Below, in pieces: positions 31,788-41,604 of a DNA stretch of 64,000 bases (positions within the stretch are counted from its first letter, which is position 1; the number at the start of each line of letters is the position of its first letter). Origin of the DNA: Mixta tenebrionis. Lineage in GTDB: Bacteria > Pseudomonadota > Gammaproteobacteria > Enterobacterales > Enterobacteriaceae. The stretch lies in assembly GCF_006517625.1 (NCBI RefSeq), contig NZ_VHQI01000014.1:1-64000 (forward strand). Direction: 5' to 3'. The notes below the pieces were generated by a model. It was not told where the DNA came from. It did not search any database and saw only the letters and a list, made by a program, of their open reading frames with translations. Both the position numbers and the translations under genes were made by a program.

Positions 31788-33614
31788 TTATTCTTCGCCG
31801 TCGACATGCTCACGGATCATGACCATAAACGGCTTGCCGAAGCGCTCCAGCTTGCGCTGCCCTACGCCGTTGATGCTGAGCATCTCGGAAGCGGTAAGCG
31901 GCATCTGTTCAGCCATTTCAATCAGCGTGGCGTCGTTAAACACCACGTAGGGCGGAATATTTTCTTCATCCGCAATGGCCTTACGCAGCTTGCGCAGTTT
32001 GGCGAACAGCTTGCGGTCATAGTTTCCGCCGTAGCTTTTCTGATTGTTATATTTTGCTTTAACCGTTATCAGGCGCGGCACGGCAAGCATCAACGGCGCT
32101 TCGCCGCGCAGAATGGGCCGGGCCGCCTCGGTGAGCTGCAGCGCCGAATGCAGCGTAATATTTTGTGTGACCAGTCCCAGGTGAATCAGCTGACGCAGCA
32201 CGCTAATCCAGTGCTCATGGCTCTGCTCGCGGCCGATACCGTAAACCGGCAGCTTATCGTGACCTAAATCGCGAATACGCTGGCTGCTGGCGCCGCGCAA
32301 CACTTCAACCACGTAGCCCATCCCGAAGCGCTGACCGACGCGGTAGATGGTGGACAGCGCCTTTTGCGCTTCAACCAGACCATCATAGCGTCGCGGCGGA
32401 TCGAGACAGATATCGCAGTTGCCGCACGGCTGCTGGCGGCCTTCGCCGAAATAGTTGAGCAGCACCAGACGTCGGCAGGTTTGCGCTTCGGCAAACGCGC
32501 CCATCGCATTCAGCTTATGGCGCTCGATATCCTGCAGCGGGCCCGGCGCCTTTTCTTCCAGGCAGCGACGCAGCCAGGCCATATCCGCCGGATCGTAAAG
32601 CAGCATCGCCTCGGCAGGCAGGCCGTCACGCCCGGCGCGCCCGGTTTCCTGATAATAGGATTCGATATTGCGCGGAATATCGAAATGCACCACAAAGCGC
32701 ACGTTAGGTTTATTGATGCCCATACCGAAGGCGACGGTAGCCACCACGATTTGCAGATCGTCGCGCTGAAAAGCTTCCTGCACCTGAGCGCGATGGGCGT
32801 TTTCCATACCCGCATGGTAAGCGCCGACGCTCAGGCCGCGGCTTTGCAGGCGCGCCGCCGTATCTTCCACCTTAGCGCGGCTGTTGCAATAGATAATGCC
32901 GCTTTTGCCGCGCTGATCCTGCACGTAGCGCAGCAGCTGCTCGGTCGGCTTAAATTTTTCCACCAGCATGTAGCGAATGTTAGGCCGGTCAAAGCTGCTG
33001 ATTTGAATCAGCGGATCCTCAAGCTGCAGCAGCCGGACAATATCGTTACGCGTGGTTTCATCGGCGGTCGCCGTCAGCGCCATGACCGGCAGTGCCGGGA
33101 AGCGCTGACGCAGCTGGCCCAGCGCGCCATACTCCGGGCGAAAATCGTGGCCCCACTGCGAAATACAGTGCGCTTCGTCCACCGCCAGCATTGCCGGCTG
33201 CCAGTGCATCAGCGTATCGAGGAAGTTGTCCATCATCAGGCGTTCAGGGGCGATGTAGAGCAGACGCACTTCGCCGCGACGACAGCCCGCCATTACCGCC
33301 TGCTGCTCTTCGCGCGTTTGCGTCGAATTCAGACACGCCGCCGCAACGCCGTTCGCCAGCAGCTGATCCACCTGATCTTTCATCAGCGAAATCAGCGGCG
33401 AAACGACCAGCGTCAGGCCATCGCGCAGCAGAGCCGGAATCTGATAACAGAGCGATTTCCCGCCGCCGGTGGGCATCACCACCAGACAATCCCGCCCGCT
33501 GAGCGAGGCCTGAATGATGGCTTGCTGACCGGGGCGAAACTGCTGATAGCCGAAGGTATCGCGTAATACCTGCTCCGCCAGCGCTTCGTGATTAATTACT
33601 GCCGCCGTAGACAC
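31788..33614 (-). CDS. recQ: ATP-dependent DNA helicase RecQ
   Basis: 3'-5' superfamily 2 helicase of the RecF recombination pathway. It has 608 residues. Walker A is [11 protein letters not shown], the DEAH box [19 protein letters not shown] includes the aromatic-rich loop, the zinc site is [10 protein letters not shown] with PCGNCDIC, then a winged helix and a C-terminal HRDC domain ([15 protein letters not shown]). I start it at GTG 33614: GGGGA lies six bases before, and the resulting N-terminus has the same spacing to [10 protein letters not shown] as E. coli. The ATG six codons upstream lacks such a site. Confidence 0.96.
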   Translation of the reverse strand: MSTAAVINHEALAEQVLRDTFGYQQFRPGQQAIIQASLSGRDCLVVMPTGGGKSLCYQIPALLRDGLTLVVSPLISLMKDQVDQLLANGVAAACLNSTQTREEQQAVMAGCRRGEVRLLYIAPERLMMDNFLDTLMHWQPAMLAVDEAHCISQWGHDFRPEYGALGQLRQRFPALPVMALTATADETTRNDIVRLLQLEDPLIQISSFDRPNIRYMLVEKFKPTEQLLRYVQDQRGKSGIIYCNSRAKVEDTAARLQSRGLSVGAYHAGMENAHRAQVQEAFQRDDLQIVVATVAFGMGINKPNVRFVVHFDIPRNIESYYQETGRAGRDGLPAEAMLLYDPADMAWLRRCLEEKAPGPLQDIERHKLNAMGAFAEAQTCRRLVLLNYFGEGRQQPCGNCDICLDPPRRYDGLVEAQKALSTIYRVGQRFGMGYVVEVLRGASSQRIRDLGHDKLPVYGIGREQSHEHWISVLRQLIHLGLVTQNITLHSALQLTEAARPILRGEAPLMLAVPRLITVKAKYNNQKSYGGNYDRKLFAKLRKLRKAIADEENIPPYVVFNDATLIEMAEQMPLTASEMLSINGVGQRKLERFGKPFMVMIREHVDGEE

Positions 33615-33716
33615 GTCTTCCCCGTATTGCACTCTATTTGATGATGGTGACGGGCGGGATTGATAGCCGCCCGAAGAGACAGTTGCTGTGTGGCAGACCC
33701 GCCGCGCGGGCCTGAA

Positions 33717-34592
33717 TCAGAACAGATCGTTTAACGTTACGCCAACGCCGACGCGCGTCTGGCGATGATTATAATCGATTAACGATTCGCCGTAACCACT
33801 GAATACCTGAGTATAGAACCGGACATGCTCGGTAATCGGGTAGCTCCAGCCCAGCTGTGCGCCGCCGTAACCGCTGTTCCAGTTATAGTTGCCCTGCAGG
33901 CTGAAGATGCTGTCGCCTACGCGATAACCCAGCCTGGCGCGATAGTAACCCATGTATTTGGTAATGTCAGGGTTATCATCATCGCTCGCGCTTTCCGGCA
34001 GGCGATACCAGGGCTTAATTTCCACAAGGAAATTGCCGTTTTCCGCCATCAGCCGCGCATAGACGCGGTTCCAGCTACGCGAGGTCGGATCGGAACGTCC
34101 GTTCGACTCATGGTTCAGGCCCAGCTCCACGTCACGTAGGGTCCAGCCGGCAAAAGTGTAATCCGTCGCCCAGCCAAGGAAAATTTGTGGTTCATAGTTA
34201 GTTTCACGGAAGGGCGACGAGGCGCCGCGGTTTGAAAGCTGCCACCAGGAGCGCTGCGTATAGGAAGCGGCCAACACGGAGTTATCGCCCAGAATGCCGC
34301 GCCAGAGCGGAAACGCCAGGCTAAGCTGGAATTTCACCTCATCTTTCTTTGCGCTGTTGCTCCATTCATAGGAATCAATGGCTTCCTTATTCATATCGCT
34401 GGTCCAGGTATAGAGCAAATAGTTGCTCTCATAAGGATAAAGCACGAAGGGATTATCATGTTTTTCCAGCAGGTTAGCGATAATACTGCCGCGCACCGCA
34501 GGCGCATCATGCACTTCCCTGACAGTAGCTTGCTGAGCCTGTGCGAAAGCGGGCAATAACAAAGCTACCACTAATCCTCTTAGCATACGCAT
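33717..34592 (-). CDS. pldA: Outer membrane phospholipase A
   Basis: Twelve-strand outer membrane barrel (OMPLA) that hydrolyses phospholipids in the outer leaflet when the membrane is disturbed. It forms Ca2+-dependent dimers. The ATG at 34592 follows GGAGAAG and gives a 291-residue precursor with a signal peptide ending AFAQAQQ. The catalytic His and Ser are in LGLNHESNGRSDPTSRSWNR; the product ends LNDLF with a terminal Phe. A 20-codon upstream extension is polar and rejected. Divergent from yigI. Confidence 0.95.
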   Translation of the reverse strand: MRMLRGLVVALLLPAFAQAQQATVREVHDAPAVRGSIIANLLEKHDNPFVLYPYESNYLLYTWTSDMNKEAIDSYEWSNSAKKDEVKFQLSLAFPLWRGILGDNSVLAASYTQRSWWQLSNRGASSPFRETNYEPQIFLGWATDYTFAGWTLRDVELGLNHESNGRSDPTSRSWNRVYARLMAENGNFLVEIKPWYRLPESASDDDNPDITKYMGYYRARLGYRVGDSIFSLQGNYNWNSGYGGAQLGWSYPITEHVRFYTQVFSGYGESLIDYNHRQTRVGVGVTLNDLF

Positions 34593-34772
34593 AGTCTTCT
34601 CCGGTGATACGCTGTGTAAATAGTAACTAAAAAAGCAGGCCATTCTACACACAATCCCATAATGGGATCAGCGCTGTTTTCTTAAAATAGAAAGCACTTT
34701 TCCCGCAGTTTAAAATGTACAAATTGTTAACATTACGGCATCTTTATCTCCCTGCGTCAGGAAAAACCTTTT

Positions 34773-35243
34773 ATGTCAGAGACTCAGTTGCAGCAAACCG
34801 CGGCCCGCCAGCTTATCGGCGAAATTTTTGTCCGTCAGATGCCTTTTAACCAGGCGCTGGGGCTGGAGCTGGTGCGGCTTGAATCCGACTATGCCGAGCT
34901 GCGTTTCGCCAATAAAACCATGCTGGTCGGCAACGCGGCGCAACAGATCCTGCACGGCGGCGCCATTGCCTCTATTCTGGACGTGGCCGCCGGGCTGGTT
35001 TGCGTCAGCAGTTCCCTGACGCGCCAGGAGAACCTTACCGAACAGACGCTACGCCAGCGTCTGTCGCGGATGGGCACCATCGATTTGCGCGTCGATTATT
35101 TACGTCCCGGACGCGGTGAGCATTTTATCGCCGCCAGTAGTTTGCTGCGCGCCGGCAATAAAGTGGCCGTGGCGCGCGTTGAGCTGCATAACGATGCTGG
35201 CGTACATATCGCCAGCGCCACCGCAACCTACCTGGTGGGCTAA
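34773..35243 (+). CDS. yigI: Hotdog-fold thioesterase family protein YigI
   Basis: 156-residue PaaI/YigI-type hotdog protein, probably an acyl-CoA thioesterase (inference from family). The long central helix region [19 protein letters not shown] carries the HGG signature, and [15 protein letters not shown] is the following strand pair. It lies between pldA and rarD, as in E. coli. Confidence 0.88.
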   Translation: MSETQLQQTAARQLIGEIFVRQMPFNQALGLELVRLESDYAELRFANKTMLVGNAAQQILHGGAIASILDVAAGLVCVSSSLTRQENLTEQTLRQRLSRMGTIDLRVDYLRPGRGEHFIAASSLLRAGNKVAVARVELHNDAGVHIASATATYLVG

Positions 35244-35306
35244 TTTTCACCGCGGCGCTCGCTTTTCCTTTAAAATGGCGCTTTTACAGCTGAGACCAAA
35301 AAAGTG

Positions 35307-36206
35307 ATGGAGACACAACAAACACGCCAGGGCATTTTCTGCGCGTTAGGCGCCTATTTTATCTGGGGCATCGCACCGGCCTATTTCAAATTGATTGAGC
35401 AGGTCCCAGCGGGCGAAATTATGACGCACCGCGTTATCTGGTCAGCGCTGTTTATGCTGATGCTGATCACCGTTAGCCGCAGCTGGAGCCGGGTAAAAAC
35501 CGTAGTGCGCCAGCCGAAAAAGGTGCTGCTGCTGGCCGTTTCGGCCACGCTGGTAGGCGGTAACTGGCTGCTGTTTATTTGGGCGGTGAATAATCATCAT
35601 ATGCTGGAAGCGAGCCTCGGCTATTTTATCAACCCGCTGCTTAACGTAGTGATAGGCATGCTGTTTTTAGGCGAGCGCTTTCGCCGGATGCAGTGGGTGG
35701 CGGTTCTGCTGGCGACCTGCGGCGTGCTGGTGCAGCTGTGGAAGTTTGGTTCGCTGCCGATTATCGCGCTCGGTCTGGCGATGAGCTTTTCGCTTTACGG
35801 CCTGGCGCGCAAAAAAATCGCGGTAGATGCGCAAAGCGGCATGCTGTTCGAAACGCTGTGGCTGCTGCCGCTGGCGTCACTTTATCTGTTCGGCATTGCC
35901 GATAGCTCAACCAGCCATTTAACGCAGAACGCCGCCACCCTCAATCTACTGCTGATTGCTGCCGGTATCGTTACCACCATTCCGCTGATGCTGTTTACCG
36001 CCGCCGCTACGCGCCTGCGCCTCTCAACGCTGGGCTTTTTCCAGTATCTGGGGCCAACGCTGATGTTTCTGCTGGCGGTGGTGTTCTATGGCGAAGTGAT
36101 GACGCCCGACAAGGCGATTACCTTCGGCTTTATCTGGCTGGCGCTGGCGCTGTTTATCGTCGATGCGCTGTATACGCTGCGCCGTTCACGAACGCGCAAA
36201 GCGTGA
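35307..36206 (+). CDS. rarD: EamA-family transporter RarD
   Basis: Ten-span inner membrane protein of the drug/metabolite transporter superfamily. Linked in name to chloramphenicol resistance; substrate unproven. The 299 residues contain FIWGIAPAYFKL, GGNWLLFIWAVNNHHMLEASLGYFI and RLRLSTLGFFQYLGPTLMFLLAV, all strongly like E. coli RarD. I use the ATG at 35307; a GTG directly before it is the alternative. Its last 21 bases overlap the convergent AbrB-family gene. Confidence 0.93.
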   Translation: METQQTRQGIFCALGAYFIWGIAPAYFKLIEQVPAGEIMTHRVIWSALFMLMLITVSRSWSRVKTVVRQPKKVLLLAVSATLVGGNWLLFIWAVNNHHMLEASLGYFINPLLNVVIGMLFLGERFRRMQWVAVLLATCGVLVQLWKFGSLPIIALGLAMSFSLYGLARKKIAVDAQSGMLFETLWLLPLASLYLFGIADSSTSHLTQNAATLNLLLIAAGIVTTIPLMLFTAAATRLRLSTLGFFQYLGPTLMFLLAVVFYGEVMTPDKAITFGFIWLALALFIVDALYTLRRSRTRKA

Positions 36207-37232
36207 AATAAAGCGCGCCAGCGCCGGGCCGGTGATTAAAATGGCAAACAGCCGCAGGGTTTGCATCGCCATCACAAATGACATATCGACCCGGCTGCCT
36301 GCGGCAATAATCGCCACGGTATCCAGCCCGCCAGGGCTGGTTGCCAGATAGGCGGTCATTAAATCAATCGGCAGCAGTTTCGTCAGCAGCCACGCCATAC
36401 CGCCGCAAAGCAGCATCAGCCCGAAGATGGCGGCCAGCATCTGCGGCAGCGTGCGCAGCGCCAGGCGGAAAATCGGGCGGGTAAAACGCAACCCCACCGT
36501 CCAGCCAATCAGCGCATAGGCGGCGGCCAGCAGCCATTCCGGCAGCTGCAGCATTAGCGTACCGCTGCTCTGCAGCGTTGCGCCCAGCAGCGCCGGCAGC
36601 AGCAGCGCGCCGGAGGGAATGCGAAAGCGCTGGCCTAAAAAGGCGCCCAGCAACATCACCCCCAGCGTAGCCGCAAAGCGCATATCCAGCGCGGGAAACC
36701 ACTGCAGCGCGGTCGCGCCCTGCGCGTTGTCGCCCAGCCCAATACGCGCCACTACCGCCGCCGCCGTCGCGACAAACAGCACGCGTAAATATTGCATAAA
36801 CGCCACCAGACGGACATCGGCGCCGTAGTCGCCCGCCATCGCCACCATTGCCGACGCGCCGCCAGGCGAGGAGCCCCAGGCGCCGGTCGGCCCCGGCAGT
36901 TCGCTGTAGCGCACCAGCAGAAAACCCGACAGACCGCTGGCCGCCAGCGTCATCAGCAGCACCGCCAGCACTACCGGCCAGTCGCTAAGTAAGGTATCCA
37001 TTACCGCAGGCGCAAGGCTCTGGCCAATCATGCAGCCCAGCACGGCCTGACAGAGAATAAACAGCCGCTTACTGATACGCAGCGTGCTTCCCAGCAGCCC
37101 CATGGTGACGCCGACGATCATCGGTCCCAGCAACAGCGCAGCCGGAACGTGAAAATATTGCAGCAGAAAGCCCAGCAGCAGGGATGTGCCAAGCAGGAGA
37201 GCCCATTGCAGCCTGGTTGAGAGGTGTTCCAT
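36186..37232 (-). CDS. AbrB-family membrane protein
   Basis: 348-residue inner membrane protein of the AbrB family (often labelled putative ammonia monooxygenase regulator, though no such function is shown). Two repeats of about 170 residues each hold a duplicated signature: GAWGSSPGGASAMVAMAGDYGADVR in the first half and ATSPGGLDTVAIIAAGSRVDMSFV in the second. About nine or ten spans. E. coli has no gene here between rarD and corA, so it is an addition to this locus. The ends of this gene and rarD overlap by 21 bases tail to tail. Confidence 0.82.
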   Translation of the reverse strand: MEHLSTRLQWALLLGTSLLLGFLLQYFHVPAALLLGPMIVGVTMGLLGSTLRISKRLFILCQAVLGCMIGQSLAPAVMDTLLSDWPVVLAVLLMTLAASGLSGFLLVRYSELPGPTGAWGSSPGGASAMVAMAGDYGADVRLVAFMQYLRVLFVATAAAVVARIGLGDNAQGATALQWFPALDMRFAATLGVMLLGAFLGQRFRIPSGALLLPALLGATLQSSGTLMLQLPEWLLAAAYALIGWTVGLRFTRPIFRLALRTLPQMLAAIFGLMLLCGGMAWLLTKLLPIDLMTAYLATSPGGLDTVAIIAAGSRVDMSFVMAMQTLRLFAILITGPALARFISRFARS

Positions 37233-37334
37233 TATGCAGCGCGGTCACAGCTGGTTGAAAACCACAAGGTTACGCATAACCCGCCGGGAACGCCAGCGCT
37301 AAACCAGCCGGGCGCAAAGCCCGGCCGCGCAGGT

Positions 37335-38288
37335 TTACAGCCAGTTTTTACGCTTGAAGTAGAGATAGGGAGCCAGTCCCGCCAGGATCATCAGGCCAAT
37401 CGCGCCGGGGTAGCCGAAGCTCCATTTCAGCTCCGGCATAAACTCAAAGTTCATGCCATAGCTGGAGGCAACCAGCGTCGGGGGCAGGAAAACTACCGAT
37501 ACCACCGAGAAGATTTTAATAATGCGGTTCTGCTCGATATTGATAAAGCCCATCGCCGCCTGCATCAGGAAGTTAACCTTCTGAAACAGCGATTCATTAT
37601 GCGGCAGCAGCGATTCGATATCGCGCAAAATTTCCCGCGCCTGCTCCAGCTGATTGCCAGGCAAACGCGCCTTACGCACCAGGAAATTGAGCGCGCGCTG
37701 GGTATCCATCAGGCAGAGACGTACCTTCCAGCCGATATCCTCCAGCTCCGCCAGCGTCGAGAGCGCCTGATCGAATTCATCGCCCTGCTGCCCTTCCATA
37801 ATTACGCGGCTGAGCTTTTCCAGATCGCTGTAGATGTTTTCAATTTCATCCGCCAGCTGCTCAATTTTGGTTTCGAACAGATCCAGCAGCAGCTCATAGG
37901 CGTTGCCGTCAATCAGCGTCTGGCTGCGGGCGCGCATACGGTAGAGACGAAAAGCCGGCAGTTCGCGTTCGCGCAGCGTATAGAGACGGCCCTCGCGAAT
38001 GGTAAACGCCACGGTGGCGTTGCCGGCGTGGTCTTTGGCATCTTCGTAGAAAAAGAAGGAGTGGATATGCAGACCGTCCTCATCTTCGAAGAAACGCGCC
38101 GAGGCCTCGATATCCTCCAGCTCAGGACGGGTGGCCAGGCTCTGGCCCAGCTCGCACTGTACGCGCTCGCGCTCCGCCTCTTCCGGTTCAATAAGATCGA
38201 CCCAAACCGAAGAAACCAGGTCTTCCGGCGTATCTTCCAGCTCCAGGCGGGTAAGGCGGCTGTGATCCAGTTTAAAAGCGCTCAGCAT
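37335..38288 (-). CDS. corA: Magnesium/cobalt transport channel CorA
   Basis: Pentameric Mg2+ channel of the inner membrane. The 317 residues have an N-terminal cytoplasmic alpha/beta domain, long stalk helices (about 150-280), and two C-terminal spans. The selectivity signature [11 protein letters not shown] and basic end YFKRKNWL are present. A 380-base leader precedes it and contains a short conserved-looking ORF, consistent with leader-controlled expression known for enterobacterial corA. Confidence 0.96.
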   Translation of the reverse strand: MLSAFKLDHSRLTRLELEDTPEDLVSSVWVDLIEPEEAERERVQCELGQSLATRPELEDIEASARFFEDEDGLHIHSFFFYEDAKDHAGNATVAFTIREGRLYTLRERELPAFRLYRMRARSQTLIDGNAYELLLDLFETKIEQLADEIENIYSDLEKLSRVIMEGQQGDEFDQALSTLAELEDIGWKVRLCLMDTQRALNFLVRKARLPGNQLEQAREILRDIESLLPHNESLFQKVNFLMQAAMGFINIEQNRIIKIFSVVSVVFLPPTLVASSYGMNFEFMPELKWSFGYPGAIGLMILAGLAPYLYFKRKNWL

Positions 38289-38349
38289 AGCTGTACTCCC
38301 AATTTGTCATTCAAACGGGACAATACGCCAGAACACGGAAACCTGAGTT

Positions 38350-38472
38350 TCAGTCAGTGATAAACGCTAACTCGCGCGACGGGAAAAGAGGTCGCTGACA
38401 ACCACAAAGGCTACCAGCATAAGAGGATGGCCTTAGGGGTTGTACCTGTTGATAAGGTGATTGAGCCAGCAT
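38350..38472 (-). CDS. Candidate corA leader peptide
   Basis: A 40-codon frame in the corA leader: starts MLAQSPYQQVQPLRP, then SSYAGSLCGCQRPLF and ends ELAFITD, with five prolines. It ends 61 bases before the corA start. In Salmonella a leader ORF (corL) couples its translation to Rho termination of corA. This frame sits where such an ORF should be. There is no clear Shine-Dalgarno sequence, so translation is unproven; a shorter frame (MRARLP) lies just upstream. I did not confirm its identity with published corL. Confidence 0.45.
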   Translation of the reverse strand: MLAQSPYQQVQPLRPSSYAGSLCGCQRPLFPSRELAFITD

Positions 38473-38625
38473 CGACTGGGAGTGTCCAAGGCGAAAGTCC
38501 TCTTAGGGTAATCGTGCGCGCATGTTACGCTGAGACGAAAAAGGCGTCAAGCGCCGCCGGACGCCATCGTCAAACGTCTGACCAGGCGGCGCCAGCGGTT
38601 GCGCAGCGCGCCTCTCACCAGATGA

Positions 38626-38651
38626 GCGTAGCCTGCAGCGCAAGGCTACGC
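38626..38651 (-). other. Hairpin downstream of uvrD
   Basis: GCGTAGCC, a ten-base loop and GGCTACGC form an eight-pair stem just past the uvrD stop. No T tract follows it on either strand. A second weak GGCG/CGCC hairpin followed by TTTTT lies at 38538-38556 on the minus strand and may be the actual uvrD terminator. Confidence 0.45.
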
Positions 38652-38667
38652 CGGGGCAACGGCCAAA

Positions 38668-40830
38668 CTATACCGCTTCGAGGCGCGCATAGGCGGCAAC
38701 CAGCCACTTGATGCCCTGCCCCTGAAAAGCCACCTGCAAACGGCTGTGATCGCCGCTGCCTTCCAGATTGATAATGGTGCCTTCGCCAAATTTAGCGTGG
38801 CGCACGCGCTGGCCCAGGGTAAAGCCGCTGTCATTCTGCGCCAGCGGCGTCCCCATACGCTGGTGGTTAACCGGGCGGCTAACGCTGGCGCGCAGCCGTA
38901 CCTCATCCACGCACTCTTCCGGCAGCTCGCCGATAAAGCGCGACGGGCGATGGTACACCTCTTTACCGTACAGGCGACGCGTTTCGGCATAAGTCAGCGT
39001 CAGCTTTTTCATCGCGCGGGTAACGCCGACATAGGCGAGGCGGCGCTCTTCCTCCAGCCTGCCGCCCTCATCAAGCGACATCTGGCTGGGGAACATCCCC
39101 TCTTCCATGCCGACGATAAATACCTGACTGAACTCCAGCCCCTTCGCCGCGTGCATGGTCATCAGCTGCACCGCGTCCTGCCATTTATCCGCCTGGCCTT
39201 CGCCCGCTTCCAGCGCGGCATGCGACAGAAACGCCTGCAGCGGCATCAGATCTTCATCTTCTTCCTGGTAGCTGTACTGCCGCGTGGCGTTAACCAGCTC
39301 CTCTAAGTTTTCGATACGCGCCTGGCCTTTCTCGCCCTTCTCCTGCTCATACATCAGCCACAGCCCGGAATCTTTAATCACCCGGTCGGTCTGCACGTGC
39401 AGCGGCAGCTCAACGGTTTCCTGCGCCAGCGCATCCACCAGCTCGGTAAAGCGCTGCAGCGCGGCGGCGGCGCGTCCGGCCAGCGCTTTCTCCTGCAGTA
39501 GCGCACGGCTCGCCTGCCATAGCGTCAGCTGACGATCGCGCGATGTCTGGCGCACCACGTCAAGCGTGCGATCGCCGATGCCGCGCGTCGGCGTGTTCAC
39601 CACGCGCTCAAAGGCGGCGTCGTCGTTGCGGTTAGCGATCAGGCGCAGGTAGGCCAGCGCATCTTTAATTTCCTGCCGTTCGAAGAAGCGCATACCGCCA
39701 TAAATGCGGTACGGCATACTGGCCTGCAGCAGCGCCTCCTCCAGCACGCGCGACTGGGCGTTGCTGCGATAGAGAATAGCGCAGTCGTTCAGCGCGCCGC
39801 CGTTTTCCTGCCAGACCTTAATGCGGTTGACGACGAAACGCGCCTCATCCAGCTCGTTAAAGGCGCAGTAGATCGAAATCGGATCGCCATCGCTGCCGTC
39901 GGTCCACAGCTCTTTGCCGAGGCGTCCATTATTGTTGGCAATCAGGGCGTTAGCTGCTTTCAAAATATTATTGGTAGAGCGGTAGTTCTGCTCAAGGCGA
40001 ATGGTTTCCGCGCCGGGGAAATCGTTCAGGAAGCGCTGGATGTTCTCGACCTGCGCGCCGCGCCAGCCGTAAATAGACTGATCGTCATCGCCGACAATCA
40101 TTACCCGGTTACCGTCGCCGGCCAGCAGGCGAATCCAGGCGTACTGGATGCTGTTGGTATCCTGAAACTCATCCACCAGGATATTGGTAAAGCGTTCGCG
40201 ATAGTGATTAAGAATGTGCGGTTTATTGAGCCACAGCTCATGAGCGCGCAGCAGCAGCTCGGCAAAATCGACCAGCCCGGCGCGATCGCACGCCTCCTGA
40301 TAGGCCTGATAGATGCGCAGCCAGGTTTGCTCAACCGGGTTGTTGTAGCTTTCAATGTGCTGCGGACGCAGGCCGTCATCTTTTTTGCCGTTGATGTACC
40401 ACATCGCCTGACGCGCGGGCCACTGCTTATCATCCAGATTCATCGCCTTAATCAGGCGCTTCAGCAGGCGCAGCTGATCTTCGCTGTCGAGGATCTGGAA
40501 ATCCTGCGGCAGGCCCGCGTCGAGATGGTGCGCGCGCAGCAGACGGTGCGCCAGACCGTGAAACGTACCGATCCACATGCCGCCCTGGCTGGTGCCGATT
40601 AGCTGTTCGATACGATGACGCATTTCCGCTGCGGCCTTGTTGGTAAAGGTGACCGCCATAATCGAATAGGGCGAGCAGTTCTCCACCGTCAGCAGCCAGG
40701 CGATACGATGCACCAGCACGCGTGTCTTGCCGCTGCCCGCGCCCGCCAGCACCAGCAGGTTGTTGCGCGGCGCCGCAACGGCCTCGCGCTGTTTATCATT
40801 CAGGCTGTTTAGCAGGTCAGAAACGTCCAT
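38668..40830 (-). CDS. uvrD: DNA helicase II, UvrD
   Basis: 3'-5' superfamily 1A helicase for nucleotide excision and mismatch repair. The ATG at 40830 gives 720 residues, as in E. coli; an ATG two codons upstream is possible. Motifs in order: Q-motif LNDKQREAV, Walker A LAGAGSGKTRVL, FTNKAAAEM, VDEFQDTN, DDDQSIYGWRGA, then VQLMTMHAAKGLEF and VGVTRAMKKL, ending in a Tudor-like C-domain (GQRVRHAKFGEGTI). A LexA box precedes it, so it has its own SOS promoter within the dapF-xerC-yigB string. Confidence 0.97.
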   Translation of the reverse strand: MDVSDLLNSLNDKQREAVAAPRNNLLVLAGAGSGKTRVLVHRIAWLLTVENCSPYSIMAVTFTNKAAAEMRHRIEQLIGTSQGGMWIGTFHGLAHRLLRAHHLDAGLPQDFQILDSEDQLRLLKRLIKAMNLDDKQWPARQAMWYINGKKDDGLRPQHIESYNNPVEQTWLRIYQAYQEACDRAGLVDFAELLLRAHELWLNKPHILNHYRERFTNILVDEFQDTNSIQYAWIRLLAGDGNRVMIVGDDDQSIYGWRGAQVENIQRFLNDFPGAETIRLEQNYRSTNNILKAANALIANNNGRLGKELWTDGSDGDPISIYCAFNELDEARFVVNRIKVWQENGGALNDCAILYRSNAQSRVLEEALLQASMPYRIYGGMRFFERQEIKDALAYLRLIANRNDDAAFERVVNTPTRGIGDRTLDVVRQTSRDRQLTLWQASRALLQEKALAGRAAAALQRFTELVDALAQETVELPLHVQTDRVIKDSGLWLMYEQEKGEKGQARIENLEELVNATRQYSYQEEDEDLMPLQAFLSHAALEAGEGQADKWQDAVQLMTMHAAKGLEFSQVFIVGMEEGMFPSQMSLDEGGRLEEERRLAYVGVTRAMKKLTLTYAETRRLYGKEVYHRPSRFIGELPEECVDEVRLRASVSRPVNHQRMGTPLAQNDSGFTLGQRVRHAKFGEGTIINLEGSGDHSRLQVAFQGQGIKWLVAAYARLEAV

Positions 40831-40867
40831 AAGCACCGTCAGTCAGGAAAATGCGCCAGTAAAGTCA

Positions 40868-40883
40868 CTGGATATTTGTACAG
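40868..40883. promoter_or_regulatory. LexA box of uvrD
   Basis: CTGGATATTTGTACAG has the required CTG-N10-CAG frame with an AT-rich core, 37 bases upstream of the uvrD start and just past the yigB stop. It makes uvrD SOS-inducible independently of the upstream genes. Confidence 0.85.
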
Positions 40884-40887
40884 AAGA

Positions 40888-41604
40888 TTATAACAACGCG
40901 GTCAGCGATGCCAACTGCGTAATTTCCACGTGCGGCAGCAGCCGCGCATCCGGGATATGCATCAGGTTGCCGGCGCGCAGGTTGATCCAGCACGCCTGCA
41001 TGCCGCAGCGTACCGCGCCAGCCACGTCGGTAGTGAGATCGTCGCCAACGTGCAGGATATTTCCCGGCGCGATGCCCAGCCGCTGCGCCGCCAGATGGTA
41101 CATATCTTCAAAAGGCTTGGCGCGTCCGTGCGGGCCGGCGCGCAGCACAAACTGAAAATAGCGATCGAGGCCGAACAGATGCGGCTCCGCGTTACCGTTA
41201 GTGATCGCCACCAGCGGCACTTTCTCCGCCAGCGCGGCCAGGGTGTCATGCGTTTCCTGCGGTATGCTGATCCGGCTGCGCCAGTGGGCGAAAACCGCCA
41301 TCACCTTGTCCGCGCCTTCCCGCGCTTCAGCGCAGGAGAGACCAGCATTCAGCAGCGCCTGCTCAACGGTACGGCGTCGCCATTCGGTGACGTCGTGGTA
41401 GATATCCGGCTCCTGGGCCAGCAGCTGGTCACGCAGCTGCTGATAAGCCGCGGTGGAGAAGTCATTCAGCGCCGGGTGGTAAGCCTGTAAAAAGCGGTGC
41501 GATTCCAGCGTGGTTTTAATAATTACCGGATGATTGTCATACAGCGTGTCATCCAGATCGAAAGTGATCGCTTCGATCGGCCTGAGCCGACGATAAAAAT
41601 GCAT
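40888..41604 (-). CDS. yigB: HAD phosphatase YigB (riboflavin pathway)
   Basis: 238-residue HAD phosphatase; the E. coli protein dephosphorylates 5-amino-6-(5-phospho-D-ribitylamino)uracil and can act on FMN. Motif [13 protein letters not shown], motif II ITNGNAE, motif III Lys in [11 protein letters not shown], motif [15 protein letters not shown]. Its ATG shares one base with the xerC stop (TGATG), so it is translationally coupled to xerC. Confidence 0.93.
   Translation of the reverse strand: MHFYRRLRPIEAITFDLDDTLYDNHPVIIKTTLESHRFLQAYHPALNDFSTAAYQQLRDQLLAQEPDIYHDVTEWRRRTVEQALLNAGLSCAEAREGADKVMAVFAHWRSRISIPQETHDTLAALAEKVPLVAITNGNAEPHLFGLDRYFQFVLRAGPHGRAKPFEDMYHLAAQRLGIAPGNILHVGDDLTTDVAGAVRCGMQACWINLRAGNLMHIPDARLLPHVEITQLASLTALL

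Noticed and set aside
33651-33673. CGGGCGG/CCGCCCG hairpin before recQ as pldA terminator
   Set aside because: No T tract follows on the minus strand and it abuts the recQ leader; I could not decide its role.
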